Positions 25,761 to 32,622 of a stretch of DNA of 42,732 bases are shown in pieces. Location: positions 1-42,732 of the forward strand of contig JAUICR010000003.1 of assembly GCA_030427785.1 (NCBI GenBank), in the 5' to 3' direction. The translations under genes and the position numbers were made by a program. The first letter of the stretch is position 1, and each line of letters opens with the position of its first letter. The DNA comes from Bacteroidia bacterium. Lineage in GTDB: Bacteria > Bacteroidota > Bacteroidia > Flavobacteriales > Schleiferiaceae. Under the pieces are notes generated by a model. The model did not search any database and was not told where the DNA came from. It saw only the letters and a list, made by a program, of their open reading frames with translations.

Positions 25761-26240
25761 CTACTGGGTTTTTATGATTGAAAAGGTTTGAAATATGGAG
25801 TTAGAAAAATTGAGGCTTAAGAAATAAGTGCCTTCCGCAAGGTTTGCTACATTGAGTTTTTCTTCAGCGCAAAGCATCTTCTTTTGCAGTACTAGCTTAC
25901 CATCAGTTGCATATAGGTTTATCCAAACATCATCACCCAAATTGCTGGTTTCAATATGTAAATCTTGCACCACTGGGTTGGGGTACACCTTAATACCTGA
26001 CTCAATAAACAACTCACCAATTGAAATAACCTGAAGCTTGGTTTGATGAAAACCTTGTGTAAGCGTATTGGTGGAATTAGAGTGGGTAGCTATTACCGGT
26101 TCGCCAATGGTAAAGCTTACTTGATGGGTGGCATTAGAAAAATGTCCACCTGCCGATGATACCACTTGTAATGATGCCGATTGGGCGTGTACTCCTATAC
26201 ATAAATGCACGAAACAGCCCATGAGGAAAAACTTCTTCAT
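25761..26240 (-). CDS. Small secreted protein with T9SS sorting domain
   Basis: A 159-residue exported protein: signal peptide (cleaved near GVHAQ), a short domain with SAGGHFSNATHQVSFTIGEP and LTQGFHQTKL, and a type A T9SS domain (IKVYPNPVVQDLHIE) filling the second half. The GEPV...LTQGFHQ pattern recurs in many small Bacteroidota surface proteins next to tail-fibre-like S74 genes. Its stop is two bases from the S74 gene start, so the pair is an operon. It probably supplies a surface partner or anchor for the fibre, which is inference. An inverted repeat ATTGGAAA-N8-TTTCCAAT (26305-26328) lies 65 bases upstream. Confidence 0.82.
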   Translation of the reverse strand: MKKFFLMGCFVHLCIGVHAQSASLQVVSSAGGHFSNATHQVSFTIGEPVIATHSNSTNTLTQGFHQTKLQVISIGELFIESGIKVYPNPVVQDLHIETSNLGDDVWINLYATDGKLVLQKKMLCAEEKLNVANLAEGTYFLSLNFSNSIFQTFSIIKTQ

Positions 26241-26608
26241 GATTTCTTATTTTAAAAATTAACTCGGTTCGAAAATGAGCTGTGCGCGAGATGAGATGGA
26301 GCGGATTGGAAACTTTAATCTTTCCAATTATCTGATTTCTAAATGTACTAATTATATGTAAGTTATCGATACAGAGCCACTCATGTTATTTCCCCTCATA
26401 AGATTACTAATTTGCAGTAGAAAGTAATTTTCCTCATAAGTATGTTTGGAGTTTGGAGTTTTTTCATAACAGCTCCCACTGCATGGCCAGTGAAAAATAA
26501 AGAGATACATAGAATTTAGTATTTTGGAGCTACCAGAATTTGGTGTTTCTTTCAATTCTTTTTGCCTAATCAAACACATTATTAGCCTATATAAGCGAAT
26601 CATACGAT
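26241..26608. other. Intergenic region between divergent genes
   Basis: About 370 bases with no credible gene. The only structure seen is the inverted repeat ATTGGAAA-N8-TTTCCAAT at 26305-26328, on the side of the S74 operon, which could be an operator or RNA hairpin. No exact TAnnTTTG element was recognised on either strand. Confidence 0.5.
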
Positions 26609-26968
26609 ATGAAAACAACTCCCGAACACAATGATCGAATGGCAAAAATGACCTTCGCCTCGGTGTATCCACACTATCTATCTAAAGTAGAAAGTAAGGG
26701 CCGCACAATAGACGAATTGCATCAAGTGATAGAATGGCTCACGGGATTTGATGCTAAAAAACTGCAGGAACTCATAGATGAGAAAGTAACCTTTGAAACA
26801 TTTTTTAAAAGAGCAACTGTAAATCCCAATGCGCCCTTAATAAAAGGTGTTATTTGTGGCTATAGGATAGAAGAAATTGAAAACCAATTAACGAAGGAAG
26901 TTAGATACCTAGACAAATTGGTGGACGAATTGGCAAAGGGTCGAAAGATGGATAAGATATTGAGGTAA
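26609..26968 (+). CDS. DUF2200 family protein
   Basis: A 119-residue cytoplasmic protein. The sequence matches the DUF2200 pattern: MAKMTFASVYPHYLSKVESK, then GRTIDELHQVIEWLTGFD and FFKRATVNPNAPLIKGVICG, ending in a Lys/Arg helix (LDKLVDELAKGRKMDKILR). Members are small and of unknown biochemical function, sometimes next to DUF1801 genes, as here (17 bases to the next gene). The full family length is present. Confidence 0.88.
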   Translation: MKTTPEHNDRMAKMTFASVYPHYLSKVESKGRTIDELHQVIEWLTGFDAKKLQELIDEKVTFETFFKRATVNPNAPLIKGVICGYRIEEIENQLTKEVRYLDKLVDELAKGRKMDKILR

Positions 26969-26985
26969 TAAACAACCCAGACATT

Positions 26986-27423
26986 ATGGCTAAAACAAAA
27001 ACCACCACTACAGGAGAAAGTGTGGTAGATTTTATTAACACTACGGTGGATAGTGAATTGAAAAAAGCTGACAGTTTTCAGCTTATTGAACTAATGCGAA
27101 AATGGTCTGACTCCGAACCCAAAATGTGGGGACCAACCATTATCGGGTTTGGCACTTACCATTACAAATATGCTAGCGGACATGAGGGCGATGCTCCTTT
27201 ACTGGGCTTTTCTCCACGAAAAGCAGCGTTTTCGCTCTATGTTTATTCTGATACAGATAAAAGTAAATCATTACTTGCGGATCTTGGAAAATTCAAAATG
27301 GGCAAAGCCTGTATTTATGTGAAAAAACTCTCAGATATAAATCTTTCAGTTTTAGAAGAATTATGTCGTGAATCCATTAAGTACATAGATGAGCATCACG
27401 AATGTTCGTGCCGGGCAAAATAA
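26986..27423 (+). CDS. DUF1801 (YdhG-like) protein
   Basis: A 145-residue cytoplasmic protein of the DUF1801/YdhG-like fold. Recognisable segments are LIELMRKWSDSEPKMWGPTI, IGFGTYHYKYASG, FSPRKAAFSLYVY and LGKFKMGKACIYVKKLSDIN. Members are small alpha/beta proteins of unknown function. Two Cys close to the C-terminus (HECSCRAK) are not a family feature I can explain. It is probably co-transcribed with the DUF2200 gene. Confidence 0.88.
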   Translation: MAKTKTTTTGESVVDFINTTVDSELKKADSFQLIELMRKWSDSEPKMWGPTIIGFGTYHYKYASGHEGDAPLLGFSPRKAAFSLYVYSDTDKSKSLLADLGKFKMGKACIYVKKLSDINLSVLEELCRESIKYIDEHHECSCRAK

Positions 27424-27723
27424 GTGCTCCACTGCAATAATACCAACGCTGCCATTGGTCGTTTTTGCGACCTCGGTAAATTATGGTATTAACGGACTAA
27501 AGCTTTGTACACTTTGATCCATTAAAACAAGAGAAAACTTGTATCGTAGCCACCTGTATCACGGCTGAGGCAAACGGCATTGGAGGTTTCTCAAAAGGTG
27601 GAACCGGTAAAAAGAATACTCTCATCAAAAAAATGTACTATCAGAAAGAGTAAATTCACCTATATCTATATTATCAAGATAAAGGCACTACATAAGAACA
27701 GTGATTTCAACACGATTTAGAAT
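27424..27723. other. Intergenic region with nested inverted repeats and a possible gene remnant
   Basis: Exactly 300 bases without a credible start-to-stop gene. Outer arms AATACCA (27439-27445) and TGGTATT (27484-27490) flank an inner stem GGTCG/CGACC (27457-27472). A 50-codon stretch open from 27501 to TAA at 27651 lacks a start codon and reads like protein near its end (GIGGFSKGGTGKKNTLIKKM); it may be a decayed gene, but I cannot name the family. Confidence 0.4.
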
Positions 27724-28746
27724 ATGAAAAAAATCCTGCTAACAGGTGCCACAGGCGCTATAGGGGCGGAAGTTCTGAAACAATTGCACGCCAGCAATCA
27801 CTATAGCATTACTGTTTTAGTTCGCGATTCTAAGAAAACCAGAAAGACTTTAAAACCATTTGACCAAAAAATCAATGTGATGTACGGAGATATCACAAAT
27901 CGTGATCTCGTAAATAAAGCCGTAAAAAATCAGGATGTAGTAATTCATCTTGCGGCTATTATTCCAACTGTGGAAAATAATAACCATGAACTAGTGAATC
28001 GTGTAAATGTAGGCGGCACCGATAATATAGTGAGAAGCATGGAGGCCGAATGCCCAAAGGCATTTTTATTATTTAGTTCATCAATAGCCATTTACGGAGA
28101 TCGTATCAAAAATCCCGACATCAGATTGAGTGACCCGCCTCACGGACTGGATCACGATAATTACTCAAGAACAAAGGTGGATGCAGAAGAAATTATTAAG
28201 TCTAGTAAACTGAATTGGTGTATCCTCAGGCTCACGGCCATTATGGGAATTGGAAATCACAAGATCTCGGGAATTATGTTTGATGTTCCCTTAGAAACGC
28301 CCCTCGAAATTGCTACTGTTCGTGATACCGCTAGAGCCTTTGTAAATTCAATTGAGCATAAGGCAAAATTGACGGGTAGAATTTTTAACCTTGGAGGAGG
28401 AGCAAATTGCCGGATATCGTACTTCGATTTCTTGTCAAGAGCCTTTTATGCATTCGGCTTAGGAAAGCTTAACTTCCCAAATTATGCCTTTGCAAAGCAA
28501 AACTTCCATTGCGGACATTATATTGACGGAGACGAACTAGAAGCTATTATTCACTTCAGATCAGATGATATAGAATCTTATTTCACACGATTTGATGAAT
28601 CAGTACCAAGGATTCAGCGCATTGCTACCATCCCTTTTGCTGGGATTATTAAGTGGTTTCTACTTAAACTTTCTGCGCCTTATAAAGCTTATAAAAAAGG
28701 TGATCATGATAAAATAAAATTCTTTTTTGGTACCATCGAACAATGA
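27724..28746 (+). CDS. NAD(P)-dependent epimerase/dehydratase-like extended SDR
   Basis: A 340-residue Rossmann-fold oxidoreductase. It has the glycine-rich loop GATGAIG (residues 8-14), the acidic/ribose-binding region after VLVRDS, DVVIHLAAIIP (about 71-81), the catalytic Ser region LLFSSSIAIYGD and YSRTK (Tyr147, Lys151). The pattern is close to 3-beta-hydroxysteroid dehydrogenase/isomerase-like and UDP-sugar epimerase-like enzymes. Its stop overlaps the start of the 5-alpha-reductase homologue (ATGA, 28743-28746), so the two are translationally coupled, which favours a hydroxysteroid/terpenoid oxidation role. Substrate is inference. Confidence 0.85.
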   Translation: MKKILLTGATGAIGAEVLKQLHASNHYSITVLVRDSKKTRKTLKPFDQKINVMYGDITNRDLVNKAVKNQDVVIHLAAIIPTVENNNHELVNRVNVGGTDNIVRSMEAECPKAFLLFSSSIAIYGDRIKNPDIRLSDPPHGLDHDNYSRTKVDAEEIIKSSKLNWCILRLTAIMGIGNHKISGIMFDVPLETPLEIATVRDTARAFVNSIEHKAKLTGRIFNLGGGANCRISYFDFLSRAFYAFGLGKLNFPNYAFAKQNFHCGHYIDGDELEAIIHFRSDDIESYFTRFDESVPRIQRIATIPFAGIIKWFLLKLSAPYKAYKKGDHDKIKFFFGTIEQ

Positions 28747-29498
28747 AAATAGAAAGTTTTACGCTACTTAATTACATATGGATTGGAATTGCGATAATTA
28801 CTTTCTTAGCCCTCGTAATTTTCAACATACGCGCTCCATACGGTAGACATGCTACCGAAAAATGGGGTAAAATGATTTCCAATCGCTGGGGATGGTTCTG
28901 GATGGAAATTCCGGCTTTTCTCCTTTTTCCTATCCTAGTATTAATAGGGCCTCGCGAAAAGGATTGGTTCACCTGGCTCCTAGTTGGCCTTTGGACGCTG
29001 CATTACTTTAATAGAACCATAGTTTTTCCCTTTCGATTGCGAACTCGTGGTAAGAAAATGCCGCTGACTATAGTTTTTAGTGCCTTATTCTTTAATGGAG
29101 TTAATGGATTCTTAAACGGTTATTACCTCGGCTATTTAGCTCCCAAAGATCAAACAGGGATTACGATAAACATTGCTGTTGGCCTCCTCCTTTTCTTTGC
29201 TGGGATGTATATCAATCATGAATCGGATTCACGATTAATCGCCCTTAGAAAGGGTAAGGTAGGCTACTCAATTCCACATGGGTGGTTATTTAGGTGGATT
29301 TCATGTCCTAATCATTTTGGTGAAATTGTTGAATGGATTGGATTCGCAATAATTGCCTGGAGTTTGCCCGCTACAACTTTTGCCGTGTGGACTTTCTGTA
29401 ATTTGGTTCCTCGAGCCCTGAACCATCATGATTGGTATCACGAGAACTTTGAAGAATACCCAAAAAACAGAAAAGCTGTGATTCCTTGGATTTGGTAA
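28743..29498 (+). CDS. Steroid 5-alpha-reductase (DET2/SRD5A-like) family membrane enzyme
   Basis: A 251-residue protein with six or so transmembrane helices and the C-terminal family signature: YSIPHGWLFRWISCPNHFGE followed by IVEWIGFAI, and the end NHHDWYHENFEEYPKNRKAV with IPWIW. These residues form the NADPH and substrate sites in 3-oxo-5-alpha-steroid 4-dehydrogenases. The enzyme reduces a 4,5 double bond next to a 3-keto group in steroids, or a related enone. It overlaps the upstream SDR by four bases. Bacterial homologues act on steroids in some species; other isoprenoid substrates are possible. Confidence 0.9.
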   Translation: MKIESFTLLNYIWIGIAIITFLALVIFNIRAPYGRHATEKWGKMISNRWGWFWMEIPAFLLFPILVLIGPREKDWFTWLLVGLWTLHYFNRTIVFPFRLRTRGKKMPLTIVFSALFFNGVNGFLNGYYLGYLAPKDQTGITINIAVGLLLFFAGMYINHESDSRLIALRKGKVGYSIPHGWLFRWISCPNHFGEIVEWIGFAIIAWSLPATTFAVWTFCNLVPRALNHHDWYHENFEEYPKNRKAVIPWIW

Positions 29499-29555
29499 TC
29501 GATGACTTGAAAGAACATTCTATATTTACCTTTCAAGATTTAAGCTCATACTGTT

Positions 29556-29741
29556 ATGCGAAAAGTAATTATCCTTATTCTAATCATTCTAAATGCCATG
29601 GTGCTCTTGGGGCAAATATGGCCCGAAGGAACTCCTCCCTTTGCACGTACTGTTAATATTGTTTTTTTGGTGGCTTGTCTGGTGTATTTAGTTTTTAACC
29701 TTGGCCGTACCAACAATAAAAAGGACAACAAAGCGAGCTAG
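29556..29741 (+). CDS. Small two-helix membrane protein
   Basis: A 61-residue hydrophobic protein with two predicted transmembrane helices (VIILILIILNAMVLLGQIW and VNIVFLVACLVYLVFNL) and a charged tail (GRTNNKKDNKAS). It has an ATG start and fits between the reductase and the YcxB-like gene without overlap, so I take it as real, but I recognise no family. A TATATTTA sequence (29521-29528), one mismatch from the -7 consensus, lies just upstream. Confidence 0.6.
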   Translation: MRKVIILILIILNAMVLLGQIWPEGTPPFARTVNIVFLVACLVYLVFNLGRTNNKKDNKAS

Positions 29742-29759
29742 TTTGACCTCTATTTATTG

Positions 29760-30293
29760 ATGAAAATTGAATACACCATCAGCGAGGATGACTTTTTAGC
29801 ATTTCAGCTCTTTACTTCATCTCAGTCAGAGAGAATCAATAAAAAGAAAAAGAAGGGGCGGATTTTCTTAACGCTTACGTCTTTGGCTATTGCCATGTAT
29901 TTCTTCTTCATTCACAGCATCCTTGTCGCAGTTTACTGTTTGATTATTTCCATTTTCTGTGCGCTGTTTTACCCAAAGTACTTTATATGGCGATATAAGA
30001 AACATTACCAAAATTTTATCAAAGAAAGCTACTCTAAGAGGTTTGGAGAAAAGGCAGAGATCGAACTACTGACGGATAGTATTCGCTCAAAAGACAAAAC
30101 AGGAGAAGGAACCATTAATACTTCTGAAATTGAAAATGTGAATGAAACTGCCCGGCACTTTTTTATAAAAATCTCCACCGGCTTATCTCTAATTATCCCG
30201 AAAAGAGACCTCAACAATAGTGCTGAAGTAAAAGCCAAGTTTTCTTCGATCGGGCTTACTGTAACTGACTTTTTAAGCTGGGAATGGAAATAA
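29760..30293 (+). CDS. YcxB-like membrane protein
   Basis: A 177-residue protein. The reading frame opens at a TTG (29757), but the ATG at 29760 is preferred. N-terminal EYTISEDDFLAFQLF is followed by a KKKKK stop-transfer segment, two transmembrane helices (about 38-78), and a cytosolic C-terminal domain of the YcxB type (LLTDSIRSKDKTGEGTINTS then LIIPKRDLNN). YcxB-like proteins are small membrane proteins of unknown function. It lies 19 bases after the small two-helix gene. Confidence 0.8.
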   Translation: MKIEYTISEDDFLAFQLFTSSQSERINKKKKKGRIFLTLTSLAIAMYFFFIHSILVAVYCLIISIFCALFYPKYFIWRYKKHYQNFIKESYSKRFGEKAEIELLTDSIRSKDKTGEGTINTSEIENVNETARHFFIKISTGLSLIIPKRDLNNSAEVKAKFSSIGLTVTDFLSWEWK

Positions 30294-30325
30294 GCTACAA
30301 AAGCATTTAATACTATTTTACACCA

Positions 30326-31102
30326 ATGAATCAATTTGCTGAACGCTATAAAACGCTCTCTCACTCTGACCTTTTAGTTATTTTACTCAGCGCTGATGAT
30401 TACCAGCCCGAGGCGGTAGAAGCGGCTAAAGTAGAGATAGCATCACGTAATTTGCCCGCGGGCGAATTGGAAGCAGCGCAAAATGAGGCCACCGCTGCCA
30501 TGGAAGAAAAGCAGAACAAAAAAGACAAAAAGGAAGCCGTGGAGAATAAAGTGAAAGACTTTGGTCAAAAGGCTTTTGACAGTGTAAATCCAATTCAAAA
30601 ATCGCAAGTAAGTACCGAAAAACTCATTAGCATTATTGCACTTATTTTTGGATTGATTAGTATCTATAAATGGTACAAGTACTTTGGCATGATCATTTTT
30701 ATTTTCACCGAAGGCTCCCTAGCTGTAGATACCAGCGTGATTGCCATACTAGCAGAGTTGTTCCTAATTCCTGTGGCCGCCATTTGGTTTTGGTTAAGAA
30801 AAACTAATGGTTGGATATTATTAGCATCCATACTCACCTACCACAGCCTTTATTCGCTGGCCATGATGATTACTTTCTGGAATATGGAACCTACAGGCAT
30901 GGGTAGTATAGAATCTCTTTTTCCTACTCCGTCAAAAACATCTCTACTACTTGGAGTCATATTTTTTACAGGTTTACTGGGTGTTCTTCTTAAACCTGAA
31001 ATAAGAAAACGGTTTGTGGTGAGCCAAACCATAATGATAGCTACACTAACCACGGTAGGGGTTTTAACGACTATTTCTATTGCAGCTTTATTTATTCGGT
31101 AA
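30326..31102 (+). CDS. Hypothetical membrane protein, four to five helices
   Basis: A 258-residue protein of no family I can name. The N-terminal 95 residues are soluble and charged: an ILLSADDYQPEAVEAAKVEI segment typical of short helical units, then a KKDKKEAVENK linker. After that come about five transmembrane helices (ISIIALIFGLISIY, ILAELFLIPVAAIWFW, ILASILTYHSLYSLAMMI, LLLGVIFFTGLLGVLL, TLTTVGVLTTISIAALFI). It follows the YcxB-like gene by 32 bases in the same direction. Confidence 0.7.
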   Translation: MNQFAERYKTLSHSDLLVILLSADDYQPEAVEAAKVEIASRNLPAGELEAAQNEATAAMEEKQNKKDKKEAVENKVKDFGQKAFDSVNPIQKSQVSTEKLISIIALIFGLISIYKWYKYFGMIIFIFTEGSLAVDTSVIAILAELFLIPVAAIWFWLRKTNGWILLASILTYHSLYSLAMMITFWNMEPTGMGSIESLFPTPSKTSLLLGVIFFTGLLGVLLKPEIRKRFVVSQTIMIATLTTVGVLTTISIAALFIR

Positions 31103-31148
31103 ATTCGCTCTTTCGTTTTTTTTTACGAAATAACAACACTCTACCCTC

Positions 31149-31529
31149 ATGAAAACCAGAAAAAATCACTTTACGTCCCTTGTGCTTTTGGCGGCTTCTC
31201 TCTTAGTTGCCAGCTGCGATTGCATCCATATGTACACCTATGAAGCTACGAATGATAGCTCACAAGAAGTTGAGATAATTTGGAAATCGCCAACCGAAAC
31301 AGGAACTGTAACGCTTGAGCCTGGCCAAACTAGCGCTTTGTTTGTAATAGAAGACGGTATTGAAGACTGTAAAACCTGTCCCTGCGAATCGGATGTGGCC
31401 AACGACATTGAAAACTTCCTGGTGTACCAAAACGACACGGTTCTTTCCAATCGAAATTATTATGAAAATCAGGCTTGGCTTTTTGACGATGGCTTTTATC
31501 GCACCGTCATTACCGATGAGGAGTTTTGA
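31149..31529 (+). CDS. Small lipoprotein of unknown function
   Basis: A 126-residue protein with a lipoprotein signal (LLAASLLVASC, Cys about residue 23) followed immediately by a second Cys (CDC). The mature part is beta-rich and contains CKTCPCES, a four-residue-spaced Cys cluster that could bind a metal or form disulfides. No named family recognised. It is the last plus-strand gene before the convergent haem operon. Confidence 0.7.
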   Translation: MKTRKNHFTSLVLLAASLLVASCDCIHMYTYEATNDSSQEVEIIWKSPTETGTVTLEPGQTSALFVIEDGIEDCKTCPCESDVANDIENFLVYQNDTVLSNRNYYENQAWLFDDGFYRTVITDEEF

Positions 31530-31611
31530 TCTCGATTGTGTCTGATCAACTTGTTCTTTAGGAGCGGTAGAAACTATTTGTCCCAGCTACTTATGTAGCC
31601 GTTCACCTTAC

Positions 31612-32622
31612 TTACAAAGGCAAAAACTCAAAGCTTATTCCACCCTTCAGGCCTTGGTCGTCATAATAGCCGGTAAAGTGAAAGCGATACACATAATCAT
31701 CTTTGTCCTTGATAAAGAAATTCATGTTTTCAGAAATAGCATATGCGCCATCATCTAAGTCAAAATATTTCCACTCGTGGCCAATTACATCTTGCTTTTT
31801 CACCAGCTTATTGGCATCATAATCTTCAATCTCCAAATCAGAATACCTTACAGTACTATCTGCAGCACTACGAGGATCCATATAAGCAGCAGTACCAAAA
31901 GGGTTGATCAAACAACCTACTACTGAGTAATCCAAAGTATCAGCACCATCATACAAGCGCTCCATGTACTTGGTAAAATAAAAATCCCAATCTGTTTTTT
32001 GAGGCTCCACTTTTACCAGTTCCTCAGGTTTATCCAGTGATATAAAAACATTGTTGTAGCGATCGTCCAAAGGAATGGTAAGCTCTTGTGCTTGCGAATG
32101 ATCCAAATTTGAAAGCTTTATGGTATAACCATCAACGTTCAAATCTATAATTTGAAATAGCTTGAACCCGCGTTTCTCATTTTTTAGGTTTTTACCCAAA
32201 TCCAAAATATATACACCCTCATTGGGCTGCATAGCAGTCCACGAATCTGTGATAAGGCCGCGCGTTAGATATCGCCAAGCACGCTCATAGTTGAAATCAA
32301 AATCTTGAGGATTGTAGTTGGCGCTAAAATCAGTACTACCTGTATAGGCAACGCGCTGTAGCATGGCACCATTGGTAAATACATTGGGCTTTGTCCAATC
32401 GCAACTAAAGGCCAAATCCCATACATCTCTTTTGTTTTGGCTAATAATGCGGGTGCCGCTCAAATCATAATATACCTGCATCTGATAATCCACACCGCCT
32501 TCCGAAACCATGTCTACCTTTCCTACCTGGTCGGAAATGAAACTACCTGAAAGTAAAACGTCCTCTTTTTCGCAAGACATTGTCATTACAGCCAACAAGC
32601 TAAAGGCAATTATCTTTTTCAT
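31612..32622 (-). CDS. hmuY: HmuY-like haem-binding lipoprotein
   Basis: A 336-residue lipoprotein (signal ends VMTMSC, then EKED). It carries the HmuY beta-sheet fold: an N-terminal segment VYYDLSGTRIISQNKRDVWD, a middle DWDFYFTKYMERLYDG, YSVVGCLINPFGTAAY, and the C-terminal HEWKYFDLDDGAYAI with YRFHFTGYYDDQGLKGGISF. HmuY proteins take haem from host or environmental haemoproteins and pass it to the TonB receptor. Its ATG overlaps the receptor stop (ATGA, 32619-32622), so the two are coupled. Haem ligands cannot be fixed from the sequence. Confidence 0.87.
   Translation of the reverse strand: MKKIIAFSLLAVMTMSCEKEDVLLSGSFISDQVGKVDMVSEGGVDYQMQVYYDLSGTRIISQNKRDVWDLAFSCDWTKPNVFTNGAMLQRVAYTGSTDFSANYNPQDFDFNYERAWRYLTRGLITDSWTAMQPNEGVYILDLGKNLKNEKRGFKLFQIIDLNVDGYTIKLSNLDHSQAQELTIPLDDRYNNVFISLDKPEELVKVEPQKTDWDFYFTKYMERLYDGADTLDYSVVGCLINPFGTAAYMDPRSAADSTVRYSDLEIEDYDANKLVKKQDVIGHEWKYFDLDDGAYAISENMNFFIKDKDDYVYRFHFTGYYDDQGLKGGISFEFLPL

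Noticed and set aside
26352..26672. 106-codon minus-strand reading frame overlapping the DUF2200 start
   Set aside because: It overlaps a well supported gene start on the other strand and has no recognisable protein features.
31586..31599. Hairpin GCTAC-TTAT-GTAGC between convergent genes
   Set aside because: Five-pair stem without a T-run; too weak to support as a terminator.
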